Origin: Ichthyocystis sparus
GTDB taxonomy: Bacteria > Pseudomonadota > Gammaproteobacteria > Burkholderiales > 2013Ark19i
Reading direction: 5' to 3' (one strand)
Length of the DNA: 64,000 nt
Assembly: GCF_900078755.1 (NCBI RefSeq)
Contig: NZ_FKIH01000003.1
Shown here: piece after piece, positions 52,849 through 61,613 of the stretch
Numbering within the stretch: position 1 is the first letter of the stretch
How the letters are laid out: each line of letters opens with the position of its first letter
Translations under genes and position numbers: made by a program
Notes under the pieces: generated by a model
Databases searched by the model: none
What the model saw: the letters and a program-made list of their open reading frames with translations, nothing else
Told to the model about the DNA's origin: nothing

Positions 52849-53443
52849 TTAGGTTAGGTACGTTTCTGTGAATTAAGGAAATTACTTTCTCTAGCTGTCC
52901 GCTTTGAACCTTGTTCCAATGGTTATCAAAGAAATCTCGTGCCAGCTGTCTTAGCTCATTACTTTCTGATGATGAAAGTGCACCGAGTACAAAGTTTGGC
53001 ACAGACTGATTGGGGTTAGTTGGTCTACCGATACCTACCCTTAGACGCCAGAAAGAGTTTGACTCAAGACCCTCAGCTATGCTTTTTATTCCATTATGGC
53101 CAGCACTGCCGCCACCAAACTTTATGCGCAATTCTGCAAAAGGTAAATCCAGTTCATCATGTACAACAAGGACCTGATCTAGAGGTACTCGGTAAAAACT
53201 AACCCACTTCCTTGCTGCAATTCCAGACAAGTTCATGAATGTTTGGGGTTTCATAAAGGTAACATCCTGCATAGATGCCACCTCTGCAGAAAATTTTTGT
53301 TGCTCAGAAAAAAACGCAGCGCTGTCTTTTAGCCATTCGTCTAGCCACAAAAACCCAACATTATGGCGAGTTAGACAATACTGTCGTCCAGGATTACCCA
53401 GACCAATAACTAGCTTAAACTTTTGCGGGTACGCTATATCCAA
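52838..53443 (-). CDS. pth: Peptidyl-tRNA hydrolase
   Basis: Frees tRNA from prematurely released peptides. 201 residues. VIGLGNPGRQYCLTRHNVGF carries the catalytic His, followed by FMKPQTFMNLSG and VHDELDLPFAELRIKFGGGSAGHNGIKSI (in pieces), all typical. The order prs-rplY-pth is normal for Betaproteobacteria. The 3' end overlaps the secretin gene on the other strand by 11 bases. Confidence 0.96.
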   Translation of the reverse strand: MDIAYPQKFKLVIGLGNPGRQYCLTRHNVGFLWLDEWLKDSAAFFSEQQKFSAEVASMQDVTFMKPQTFMNLSGIAARKWVSFYRVPLDQVLVVHDELDLPFAELRIKFGGGSAGHNGIKSIAEGLESNSFWRLRVGIGRPTNPNQSVPNFVLGALSSSESNELRQLARDFFDNHWNKVQSGQLEKVISLIHRNVPNLTKG

Positions 53444-53451
53444 AGTAACAA

Positions 53452-54108
53452 CTATTTCTTAGGCGTATTTTTTGTGTTTTTTGCTGGAACTACCGGGGTG
53501 GGAGTTTTCTCAGCAGTAGGTGTCGCTGTATCCTCTGACGGTGCATTAGTAACTATAGTCGCTATTGGCAGATCCTCTCCCTTATTAAGACACACAGCCT
53601 TTACATTTTTAGGCAAAATAATGTTCGATGCCACTATAGAGTGAGAGGAGCGGAGACTTTGCAAATCTACGACCAACTTGCTAGGCAGGTATTTGGGTAA
53701 GCACTGAACTTCAAGCGAGTTCATGACATAGTTTACCATCCCCCCGTCTATTTTTACACCATCACATGTTTCGGCATTAATAAACTCTAGGGGAACAGAT
53801 ACGATCAGATCCTCGTTTTCGTTAACCCTCTTGAAGTCTATGTGGTAGATTTGGGCTTTAAATGGGTGCAGTTGGTAGTCCTTAAGCAAAACGGTTTGCT
53901 TTTTTTTGCCTATAACTAAGGTAATTAGGGATGCGTAAAAAGACTGATGACGCATGTGTTTAGCAAGTTCAATGTGGTTAAGCAGGATGTGGTCATTTTT
54001 TTTACCAGCACCATATACGATCCCGGGAACGGCTCCGCTTTGCCTAAATTTTTTTGATGCTGGGCTGCCAAGACGTGTTCTCTCTTCAGCAGAAAGTTCA
54101 AATATCAT
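53452..54108 (-). CDS. rplY: 50S ribosomal protein L25 (CTC form)
   Basis: Binds 5S rRNA. 218 residues, the long general-stress (Ctc) version: an N-terminal 5S-binding domain (ERTRLGSPASKKFRQSGAVPGIVYG, HPFKAQIYHIDFKRV) and a C-terminal beta domain (NYVMNSLEVQCLPKYLP). A Pro/Thr/Lys-rich tail ends it. The gene is 8 bases upstream of pth and 18 after prs, so an operon. Confidence 0.95.
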   Translation of the reverse strand: MIFELSAEERTRLGSPASKKFRQSGAVPGIVYGAGKKNDHILLNHIELAKHMRHQSFYASLITLVIGKKKQTVLLKDYQLHPFKAQIYHIDFKRVNENEDLIVSVPLEFINAETCDGVKIDGGMVNYVMNSLEVQCLPKYLPSKLVVDLQSLRSSHSIVASNIILPKNVKAVCLNKGEDLPIATIVTNAPSEDTATPTAEKTPTPVVPAKNTKNTPKK

Positions 54109-54126
54109 GTTTGTTTCTCCTTTAAA

Positions 54127-55092
54127 CTAAGCGTTGCTGAAGAGAGTGCTGACTGACTCTTCCGCGTGAATTCTAGCAATAGCCTGAGCTAAGAGGCTTG
54201 CTATGGATATCTGCCTGATTTTGTTACACATTATAGCTTCATCACGAAGAGGGATAGTATCCGTAACTACCAATTCGTCAAGGCAGGAATTAGTAATTGT
54301 TTCTACAGCATTACCAGAAAGAATAGCATGGCTGCAGTAAGCAACTACTCTGTGAGCACCACGGTTTTTTAGCTCCGCTGTTCCTTTGCACAATGTTTGT
54401 GCCGTATCAACCATATCGTCTATGATTATACACGACCGTCCCTGAACATCGCCGATTACGTTCATAACGTCCGCTTTGTTGTGCTCAGTGCGTCTTTTGT
54501 CCACTATTGCCAGGTCACATGATAGTAGTTTTGCTAGAGCTCGAGCGCGTAAGACAGCACCAACGTCTGGGGCTACAACAATTGGGGCCGCCATGTCTTG
54601 ACTCTTATTTTTGTTTATATCTTCTAGAATGACTGGTGTGGCGTATATGTTGTCAACCGGTATATCAAAAAAGCCTTGGATTTGGTCAGCATGCAAATCT
54701 ACAGTCAACATGCGGTTTATGCCGACACATGTCAGTATATTGGCTACAACCTTTGCAGATATAGGTACACGAGCAGAGCATGGTCTACGATCCTGGCGTG
54801 AGTATCCAAGGTATGGCACAGCTGCCGTAATTCTCCCGGCAGATGCCCTAAGCAAAGCATCCGCCATGACAACAACCTCCATAAGGTTGTCATTGGATGG
54901 GTAAGATGTAGGTTGCAGCACGAACACGTCGTATCCCCTGACGTTTTCGCAGACCTCAATTGCTACCTCGCCATCTGAGAACCTACCAACCTTGGCTTTA
55001 CCTAGTTCTACATCAAGACAGTTGGCAACGGCCAACGCTAGCAATGGATTTGCACTGCCAGTGAAAATTTTCAAACGACCATTGTTTGACAC
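54127..55092 (-). CDS. prs: Ribose-phosphate pyrophosphokinase
   Basis: Makes PRPP from ribose 5-phosphate and ATP. The GTG at 55092, with AGGA 6 bases upstream, gives 321 residues; the TTG at 55110 would nearly touch the tRNA gene. Landmarks: FSDGEVAIEVCENVRGYDVFVLQ, YLGYSRQDRR, MLTVDLHADQIQGFFDIPVDN and the PRPP-binding loop IIDDMVDTAQTLC. Directly downstream of tRNA-Gln on the same strand, the usual arrangement. Confidence 0.95.
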   Translation of the reverse strand: MSNNGRLKIFTGSANPLLALAVANCLDVELGKAKVGRFSDGEVAIEVCENVRGYDVFVLQPTSYPSNDNLMEVVVMADALLRASAGRITAAVPYLGYSRQDRRPCSARVPISAKVVANILTCVGINRMLTVDLHADQIQGFFDIPVDNIYATPVILEDINKNKSQDMAAPIVVAPDVGAVLRARALAKLLSCDLAIVDKRRTEHNKADVMNVIGDVQGRSCIIIDDMVDTAQTLCKGTAELKNRGAHRVVAYCSHAILSGNAVETITNSCLDELVVTDTIPLRDEAIMCNKIRQISIASLLAQAIARIHAEESVSTLFSNA

Positions 55093-55113
55093 AAATTGTC
55101 CTATAAGCAAGGA

Positions 55114-55189
55114 TGGCTGGGGTGGAAGGATTCGAACCTTCGGATGTCGGAATCAAAATCCGATGCCTTAACCACTTGGCTACACCCCA
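55114..55189 (-). tRNA. tRNA-Gln (anticodon TTG)
   Basis: Read on the minus strand: acceptor TGGGGTG pairs with CACCCCA, followed by discriminator G and an encoded CCA. The anticodon loop reads TTTTGAT with anticodon TTG, and the T arm holds GGTTCGAATCC. 76 bases with CCA. It lies 21 bases before prs, as in many Betaproteobacteria. Confidence 0.96.
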
Positions 55190-55546
55190 GTCACTTGAGA
55201 CTACCTATGAAGAATACGTAGTATGATAGCGAAACTACGTCAGGCTGCCTAGATTACTAATCCACCTTTTGTTAAGCCCACTTCCTGCCAAGTACAAAAA
55301 GCCGCTGGACTGCAGATCTTATCAAAAAATGCACATGGTCCAGGGCATATTTTTTGCTGTAATTTGCCCAAATGATACACTTTTATTATTGTAAGATTTG
55401 AATGGTTAAAGTTTTTATGATAGACGCATATATTGATTTAAAGTACATCTTCTACATACATGTGTGAATTGATGTTTTCTAACTAGGTAATTAAATGATA
55501 GCGATATGATGAAGGTAGGTTATTTTTATAAATTGAAAGGTGAACA
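55190..55546. other. Intergenic region between tRNA-Gln and hydrolase
   Basis: 357 AT-rich bases with no gene. It holds the promoter of the tRNA-prs operon on minus and of the hydrolase gene on +. No repeat of the tRNA 3' end that would mark an integration site was seen. Confidence 0.45.
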
Positions 55547-57364
55547 GTGAGAATGTACCGAATTTATCTATCAATTATTTTGAGCCTAGCTTTCTTCCTC
55601 AGTAATGGATGTTTTGCTCAAACCTTTCCTGGTTGCTCTTTTGTTTATGCTGATCCGATAGATGGTATTAAAAGTGTTCCCGTTAATCACCACGTAGCTA
55701 TTTACTACCAGGCACAAGAAGCTGGTTTGTGTAGGAACGCAATTTCTCTTAGATCAATGTCCAGTGAAGATGAAATGAAACTCCGTATTCTCTCAGATCG
55801 TGAATGGACTGGTGTAGTGGGTGGAGGTAAAGTTATTTGGGGAGAAGTTGTTGCTGAGCCTGAGATTGGATTTACCCTGGGTGAATATTATTCTCTTGAA
55901 TACAATGGAGAGGTGGCCTCCAATTTTAGAATTAGTCCCGATGAAAATGTAAGCAGAGGGAGAGTACTGTCTGTCGGTGAATTGCCACTAAATTTTAAAA
56001 ATTTTCCTCACCAATCTTTAGTGACAAAGAAATATGTAAATAGAATGTTCGAGGATGTTCTTAGAGGAATACTTTCTTCTAGTGCAGCAGGTTTTGAGGG
56101 GGAAAATGAATTTTACAACAGCGCTGAGAGGGGTGATGATTCTCACTGTTTGGGGCAGCTGGTTGATATTTTTTCAAACATGTTTGGCTATTATTCTAGT
56201 TATGGTGAGCCAAAGGGGTTTTCTGCCGATGGAGTTGGAAAAATACTTTTAGGTTTGCTTCCATACCTAAGGAGACAGTACCCCAATCTATTTTATCCTA
56301 ATGCCAAATATGACGTACGTGTTAAACGTATGATTTATTCATCTGTGTCTCCTAATGGTGAACCAGTAAACTTGTCAGCCGCTTTGATTTATCCCAACAA
56401 TTTTAAAAATTCTGAACACCCATTTTTTGTGAATATTCATCACCCAACAATGCCGTCTTCTTCTGCTCAGTCCCACGGTGATACGGTAGATGTATTTTTG
56501 GGTGTTTTGCTTGCATCGCACGGTAATATCGTTGTGTTGTCTGATTTGTTAGGCCATGGAGTAACGTCTGGTGAAGTAGAGCCGTATCTAATTAATCTTC
56601 CAGCTAACGGTGAGTACTTCGATGCTATGTGGGCTGCGCAGAAATACTTCCGTGATTCGTTGTCTGAGGATATTTCTAGTCTGCCCATGGCATTAGTAGG
56701 TATTTCTCAGGGTGCCCACGACGCCATGGAGTTTGGTCGCTTTATAGATGATATGGGGATTCGTAGAGTATCCCGCGTAATGGTACTTGCCGGCCCATAT
56801 AATGTTTATGACTCTGTTTTGGCAGTTAATTGTGTTGTTTCTGGTAGCCTGAAGTGCAGTGACAAGTACTCTGAATCTTACTTAGGTTATGAGTCAGAAA
56901 TTCATCGCTTTGCCTATAAGATGGCCCAAGGCGCTGTTTCTTACCGTGGATTGCCGGAAATGCTTTTGAGGAGATTTTTCGATGAGTCTAATAACATTAG
57001 CTCTGAGGCTTCTAGAGCATTCTATTTATTCGGAGATTACAGAGGAATACACAATATATCTGCAATGGGATCTTTGCCAGGTAGCGATGAAACATTCAAC
57101 AACTCCGAAATGTCTGTAACGTTGTATCACTCTGCTAGGGACCATATCATTCCGGTACAAAACACTATAGACACTATAGAGTTTCTACGTTCCCCAAGAA
57201 ATTCCTTGGGACGGATAGATTTTGGAAATTGCAGAGAAAGCTCTCTTATTTCCTATTTCGTACAGAAAATCTGGGTGCCCATAAAAGGTGACCCGTTGGC
57301 GTCGCATATAGTATGTATTCCTTACTTTCTTAATGATGTTTTTAAAGAGCTATCTTCTCAGTAA
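55547..57364 (+). CDS. Secreted alpha/beta-hydrolase (lipase/esterase-like)
   Basis: 605 residues from the GTG at 55547 (AAAGG 6-7 bases upstream; ATG at 55553 possible). A signal peptide ends at NGCFAQ. After an N-terminal domain of about 230 residues comes an alpha/beta-hydrolase domain: FFVNIHHPTMPSSS, VVLSDLLGHGVTSGEVEPYL, the nucleophile elbow GISQG with Ser about 388, and a His region SARDHIIP near 531. It resembles secretory lipases and cutinase-like esterases; the substrate is unknown. It sits in the opposite direction between ispE and tRNA-Gln, genes that are usually adjacent, so it is an insertion. Confidence 0.75.
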   Translation: MRMYRIYLSIILSLAFFLSNGCFAQTFPGCSFVYADPIDGIKSVPVNHHVAIYYQAQEAGLCRNAISLRSMSSEDEMKLRILSDREWTGVVGGGKVIWGEVVAEPEIGFTLGEYYSLEYNGEVASNFRISPDENVSRGRVLSVGELPLNFKNFPHQSLVTKKYVNRMFEDVLRGILSSSAAGFEGENEFYNSAERGDDSHCLGQLVDIFSNMFGYYSSYGEPKGFSADGVGKILLGLLPYLRRQYPNLFYPNAKYDVRVKRMIYSSVSPNGEPVNLSAALIYPNNFKNSEHPFFVNIHHPTMPSSSAQSHGDTVDVFLGVLLASHGNIVVLSDLLGHGVTSGEVEPYLINLPANGEYFDAMWAAQKYFRDSLSEDISSLPMALVGISQGAHDAMEFGRFIDDMGIRRVSRVMVLAGPYNVYDSVLAVNCVVSGSLKCSDKYSESYLGYESEIHRFAYKMAQGAVSYRGLPEMLLRRFFDESNNISSEASRAFYLFGDYRGIHNISAMGSLPGSDETFNNSEMSVTLYHSARDHIIPVQNTIDTIEFLRSPRNSLGRIDFGNCRESSLISYFVQKIWVPIKGDPLASHIVCIPYFLNDVFKELSSQ

Positions 57365-57384
57365 TTCTCAGTAATTCTCAGTAA
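57355..57384. repeat. Three 10-bp tandem repeats over two gene ends
   Basis: TTCTCAGTAA three times in a row. The first copy supplies the stop codon of the hydrolase gene and the last the stop codon of ispE on the other strand. Confidence 0.9.
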
Positions 57385-58256
57385 TTATTAGCTAGGTGGT
57401 AGTGTGGGTGTTGAACCAAGGTTTTGGTAAGGTATATTTTTCCGAGTCGGTGTGTTTTGGAATTTTTAACAACTTCGAGTGCTGTTTCAATATTGTTAAG
57501 CAAGCAGAACACACAGCTTCCAGATCCAGTTATTTGCGCGCGACCCCACCTGCCTAGCCAAGCTTTTGCTTTACCTACTTCTGGGTGATTGTTTATGACA
57601 ATCTCCTCCATGTCATTTCCATGGTGATAGGATTCCTTATCGAATAGCTCATACCGTATCCCCTTGGTAGTAATTGGAAGTTTATCATAGATTTTGGATG
57701 AAAGTACTGAGATAGGTGGCATAAGAAGTATGCAGTACGGAGGTACTCTAATGCCAGTAGGTGGGATTTTAATGAGGCCGCCTTTTTCTATTCCCCAACT
57801 GGGTTTTCCAGCTATGAAAAACGGTACATCCTGTCCCAGCTTTGCACCTATTTCTTGTAACTGTTGGTTTGGTATGTGTGTTTTCCATAGGATATTTAAT
57901 GCTATCAGTGTTGTTGCTGCATCGGAGCTTCCACCTGCTAGACCGGATCCTGATGGTATAGCCTTGTTTAGTATTATCCGGCAGCCGTTCTTGACTTTTG
58001 CAGTGCTTTTAAGATATTCGGCAGCGCGCCAAACTAGATTATCTCTATCTGCACAATCTACTGACAAACCACGTGTTTCTAGATGTAACTTTTTATCATC
58101 TGTTACCACGAAGTTTAGAGTGTCACACAGTGTGATGTTTGCAAAAGCTGTTTGCAGCTCGTGATAATTATCAGGCCTTTTGCATATAAGGTTTAAGAAC
58201 AAATTAATCTTTGCTGGTGCCCACCATTTTGCTAAATATTGCCGATGTAAGATCAT
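57378..58256 (-). CDS. ispE: 4-diphosphocytidyl-2-C-methyl-D-erythritol kinase
   Basis: GHMP kinase of the MEP isoprenoid pathway. 292 residues. WWAPAKINLFLNLICKRPDNYHEL at the N-terminus, the ATP loop IPSGSGLAGGSSDAATT near residue 100, and GSGSCVFCLL near the end are typical. Overlaps lolB by four bases (ATGA). It is normally followed by tRNA-Gln and prs; here the hydrolase gene intervenes. Confidence 0.95.
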   Translation of the reverse strand: MILHRQYLAKWWAPAKINLFLNLICKRPDNYHELQTAFANITLCDTLNFVVTDDKKLHLETRGLSVDCADRDNLVWRAAEYLKSTAKVKNGCRIILNKAIPSGSGLAGGSSDAATTLIALNILWKTHIPNQQLQEIGAKLGQDVPFFIAGKPSWGIEKGGLIKIPPTGIRVPPYCILLMPPISVLSSKIYDKLPITTKGIRYELFDKESYHHGNDMEEIVINNHPEVGKAKAWLGRWGRAQITGSGSCVFCLLNNIETALEVVKNSKTHRLGKIYLTKTLVQHPHYHLANNY

Positions 58257-58903
58257 GGCCTATCTACTGAGATATTTATATTTACTTTAGGTACCGATAT
58301 CTGTACTACCCTTAGCACATCTTTTTCTTTTCCTGATGATGACAATTCTTGTACGCAAATCAACCAACCCTCCTCTGAGAAACACTTGCGGTTATTATTA
58401 TCTGAGGTGATAATTTTAGCCTCTTTGCTATCATGCGGATGCCCATTAATCCAGGACAACACCGCATCTATGGTAACGTCTATGCCCAAGTGCGCATACA
58501 CCCATGACGATAAAAGTGTTGTTTGTGGAATTTCATTGTAGCTATGGCGTAAACTGAGATCTTTTCCGACTATTGTAGCATCGGCTATTAGTTCACCTTT
58601 ATGAGAGACAATAATTACGCGGTTGGCCTTTTTGCCATGCATAACTGTGATTTTTCCGGTAATCAGTCCATTGTGAGACACTGCTGTTAAGTTGCCCGAT
58701 ATTGAGTAGGTCGGTTTAAAAGTTTCAATTGTGCTAGCAAAAGTTTCAGTCGTGTTAGTCGTAGATGGTTTGGTGATATTATTTTCCTGTTGTCTACCAG
58801 GATGACTAATGAAAGTGCTGTTACCCATTGATAGGCATGCAGACAGAGTAAAGCTTAAAGCTAACAGACATATCTGCCTAACAGTGGTCTTTATTTTATT
58901 CAT
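58253..58903 (-). CDS. lolB: Outer-membrane lipoprotein receptor LolB
   Basis: Takes lipoproteins from LolA and inserts them in the outer membrane. 216 residues with lipobox LSAC (Cys 23). The family core is visible but weak: YSISGNLTAVSHNGLITGKITV, LLSSWVYAHLGIDVTIDAVLSWING. The Thr/Ser-rich linker after the Cys is longer than usual. The call is strengthened by the lolB-ispE pair, standard in Betaproteobacteria. Confidence 0.85.
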   Translation of the reverse strand: MNKIKTTVRQICLLALSFTLSACLSMGNSTFISHPGRQQENNITKPSTTNTTETFASTIETFKPTYSISGNLTAVSHNGLITGKITVMHGKKANRVIIVSHKGELIADATIVGKDLSLRHSYNEIPQTTLLSSWVYAHLGIDVTIDAVLSWINGHPHDSKEAKIITSDNNNRKCFSEEGWLICVQELSSSGKEKDVLRVVQISVPKVNINISVDRP

Positions 58904-59000
58904 TAGTAGTCCTTTTATCTCGGGGGAAATGTGCTATTAGTATACGGTTTAGCACCCGCCCATTTTACTATTATGTTACCTATGTGTTGGATTATTTGTT

Positions 59001-59819
59001 ATGCCAGAGCTACCAGAAGTTGAAGTTGTACGTCGCGGTTTGGAAAATGCTATCGTTGGTGCCCGTGTGGATCGCATTGATGTGCGTCAAAGTGCTCTTC
59101 GTTATCCAGTAACGGATAATATTTCTGGGTATTGCAGTGGTTCGTATTTTCAGTCTGTCTCTAGGAGAGCTAAGTATCTCATTTTGGCTTTGTCAACAGG
59201 AGGTTATTTGTTGGTTCATTTAGGTATGTCAGGGTCATTATGTGTGCTCCCAGAAGATGTTTCTCCTGGCAAGCATGATATTGTTGACATAGTTTTGCAT
59301 GATGGCAGGGTTATTAGACTATGCGACCACCGTCGTTTTGGTTGTTTTCTTTATGCAGATACACTGATCGGCTTTTCTTGCTTGCGTAATATTGGTTGTG
59401 AGCCGCTTTCTAATGATTTTTCTGCTTCCTACCTTCGCAGATTAGTTATGAATAGGCGCTCTAGCATAAAAGCTTGTTTGATGAATTCCCAGATAGTTGC
59501 TGGTATAGGTAATATTTATGCAAATGAGATTTTGTTTGAGTCTAGGATAAATCCTTTGCGACACGCTTCTTCCTTAACTACCGGTGAGCTGTCACGCTTG
59601 GTTAAGGAGATTAAAAGAGTTTTAGAGCGTGCTATCGATAAGGGAGGAACCACTTTGCGTGATTTCCTAAATGCATCAGGTCAACAAGGCTCTTTTCAAA
59701 ATAGCTTACGTGTTTACGGGCGAGCAGGTATGCTGTGCCTGTCTTGCTTACACTGCAAGGTCGAGACGGTTCGTTCAGGGCAACGAAGTACCTTCTATTG
59801 TCCATCTTGTCAAGTATGA
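59001..59819 (+). CDS. mutM: Formamidopyrimidine-DNA glycosylase
   Basis: Removes oxidised purines. 272 residues. The N-terminus PELPEVEVVRRGLE carries the catalytic Pro2 and Glu3; IKACLMNSQIVAGIGNIYANEILF and a C-terminal zinc finger (CLSCLHC... STFYCPSC) are in place. Divergent from lolB, the common arrangement. Its last bases lie in a 22-base direct repeat. Confidence 0.96.
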   Translation: MPELPEVEVVRRGLENAIVGARVDRIDVRQSALRYPVTDNISGYCSGSYFQSVSRRAKYLILALSTGGYLLVHLGMSGSLCVLPEDVSPGKHDIVDIVLHDGRVIRLCDHRRFGCFLYADTLIGFSCLRNIGCEPLSNDFSASYLRRLVMNRRSSIKACLMNSQIVAGIGNIYANEILFESRINPLRHASSLTTGELSRLVKEIKRVLERAIDKGGTTLRDFLNASGQQGSFQNSLRVYGRAGMLCLSCLHCKVETVRSGQRSTFYCPSCQV

Positions 59820-59853
59820 GAAGTCTGTGATTCAAGTATGAGAAGTCTACGAT
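59810..59853. repeat. 22-bp direct repeat at the mutM end
   Basis: TCAAGTATGAGAAGTCTGTGAT and TCAAGTATGAGAAGTCTACGAT stand head to tail. The first copy contains the mutM stop codon; the second runs into the last codons of the ferredoxin gene. Confidence 0.85.
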
Positions 59854-60107
59854 TTGGGATTTTGATTTTGCAGACGCGTATATTTTTCTAACAGCTGCGC
59901 GTGAGTTGCCCTGTGCTCTGGATGTTCCGTTATGCATGCTACAGGACACACCTGGACACATTGTGGTTCGGAAAAATGTCCCACACATTCAGTGCATTTG
60001 TTGACATCAATTTCGTATATAAGAGGGCCTTCATATATTGCTTGATTGGGGCATTCTGGCTCGCATACATCACAATTTATACACTCATCAGTAATTAAAA
60101 GTGACAC
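59847..60107 (-). CDS. 2[4Fe-4S] ferredoxin (YfhL type)
   Basis: 86 residues. The GTG at 60107 is chosen: GGAGC precedes it and the product begins MSLLITDECINCDVCEPECP like its relatives. The first cluster motif CINCDVCEPECP and the second CTECVGHFSEPQCVQVCP are complete; the spacing in the second, with an 8-residue loop, is typical of this type. It lies 18 bases after coaD, the normal pairing. Confidence 0.93.
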   Translation of the reverse strand: MSLLITDECINCDVCEPECPNQAIYEGPLIYEIDVNKCTECVGHFSEPQCVQVCPVACITEHPEHRATHAQLLEKYTRLQNQNPKS

Positions 60108-60125
60108 GGTTAGGCTCCACAATAC

Positions 60126-60620
60126 CTAGCAATTAGTTTTTAGTTGCAACATATCAGCAACACAAGGATCTACAAACTGGTCTACATTACCGCCAAATGC
60201 TGATATTTCCCTAACGGCTGTAGAGGACACAAACAGATTCTTGTCCGAAGGTAGTAAGAATAGCGAGGTATATCCTTTATCCATTTTTCTGTTCATGCTA
60301 GCCATTTGAAACTCGTATTCAAAATCAGAAATAACCCGTAGTCCCCGCAAAACAGTACTAAACCCCGATTCTTTCATGAAACGTACCAACAAGCCATCAA
60401 ATCCTACCACATCCACATTTTTGTACTTTCGGACTATTTTTGTGATCATTTCTATTCTTTCAGATAACGTAAACATGGTCTTCTTATGGGTTGACTGTGC
60501 TGCAACAGCCACCGTAATATGGTCGAATATATGGCTTGCCTGCTCTACTATGTCCTCGTGTCCGTAGGTAAACGGGTCAAATGTTCCTGGATAGACGACA
60601 CGGCTTTTACTGGAGCTCAT
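60126..60620 (-). CDS. coaD: Phosphopantetheine adenylyltransferase
   Basis: Fourth step of coenzyme A synthesis. YPGTFDPFTYGH at residues 10-21, AAQSTHKKTMFTLSERIEMI, GLRVISDFEYEFQMASMNR and VSSTAVREIS are family landmarks. 164 residues from the ATG at 60620, the normal length. That ATG has its GGAG too close; a TTG at 60626 has better spacing, so the start is not settled. Confidence 0.94.
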   Translation of the reverse strand: MSSSKSRVVYPGTFDPFTYGHEDIVEQASHIFDHITVAVAAQSTHKKTMFTLSERIEMITKIVRKYKNVDVVGFDGLLVRFMKESGFSTVLRGLRVISDFEYEFQMASMNRKMDKGYTSLFLLPSDKNLFVSSTAVREISAFGGNVDQFVDPCVADMLQLKTNC

Positions 60621-60678
60621 CTCCAAAGAAGTTACCCCCTCAGATATCCTAACCACCATAATACTACGGTAAATTTTT

Positions 60679-61515
60679 ATGGAACAGTATTTAAAATTGT
60701 TGAAAAAGGTCATGGACCACGGTGAAGATAGATCTGATCGTACTGGTGTTGGCTCATTAAGCATATTTGGTGAGCAGCTGGTTTTTGATTTTTCTGATGG
60801 ATTTCCTTTAGTGACAACTAAGAAGCTTCACCTAAAGAGTATAGTTTCAGAGTTGCTATGGTTTTTGTCAGGAGGGACCAACGTAAATGCTTTGCATGAA
60901 CATGGAGTAACAATATGGGATGAGTGGGCTGACTCTGAAGGATATCTGGGTCCTATCTATGGGTTGCAATGGCGTGCTTGGCCGGGCCGTGATGGTACCA
61001 CCATAGATCAAATAGCTCAAGTTGTGGATAAGATCAAGAATACGCCACATTCTAGGCGTATTTTGTTTAGCGCGTACAATGTTGCATACCTTCCAGATGA
61101 ATCTATTTCTCCTGAGAAAAATGTTGCCTTGGGTATGATGGCACTACCCCCATGTCATATGATTTGTCAGTTTTATGTCCGCAAGAAAAAGTTCTTGGAT
61201 TGTTTGTTTTTCATGAGGAGTGTGGATTGTTTTTTGGGGCTGCCATTTAATATAGCTTCTTATGCATTGTTGACATCCATGCTAGCTCAGCAAACTTGTC
61301 TGTTACCAGGAAAGATAACAGTAATGATGGGTGATACCCACATTTACAAGAATCATTTGGATCAAGTGCATGAGCAACTATCACGTGATCCTTATCCTCG
61401 CCCAACTTTGATAATTAAACGTTGCCCTAATTCGCTGTTTGAATATGTTAAAGAAGACTTTGAGTTTTTCAACTACTTTTTCCATCCACCTATAAAAGCC
61501 ACTATTGCCGTATAG
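60679..61515 (+). CDS. thyA: Thymidylate synthase
   Basis: Methylates dUMP to dTMP with methylene-tetrahydrofolate. 278 residues. SDRTGVGSLSIFGEQL, the catalytic Cys in PPCHMICQFYV, FLGLPFNIASYALL and DTHIYKNHLDQV are all present. The usual QRS-D reads MRS-D here; Arg, Ser and Asp are kept. Divergent from coaD; pairs in metabolism with folA at 17717. Confidence 0.95.
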   Translation: MEQYLKLLKKVMDHGEDRSDRTGVGSLSIFGEQLVFDFSDGFPLVTTKKLHLKSIVSELLWFLSGGTNVNALHEHGVTIWDEWADSEGYLGPIYGLQWRAWPGRDGTTIDQIAQVVDKIKNTPHSRRILFSAYNVAYLPDESISPEKNVALGMMALPPCHMICQFYVRKKKFLDCLFFMRSVDCFLGLPFNIASYALLTSMLAQQTCLLPGKITVMMGDTHIYKNHLDQVHEQLSRDPYPRPTLIIKRCPNSLFEYVKEDFEFFNYFFHPPIKATIAV

Positions 61516-61613
61516 GTTAATGCGATATTAGTTGTTATTTGTGTGACAATATGCCGGTAGGCCCTTGATTTCTTGTTTTACCTCAAAAACTCTGGCAAAG
61601 GTGCTTCCTTTCT

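Noticed and set aside
55114..55189. tRNA-Gln as an integration site for an element carrying the hydrolase or the T3SS
   Set aside because: No second copy of the tRNA 3' end and no integrase gene were seen.
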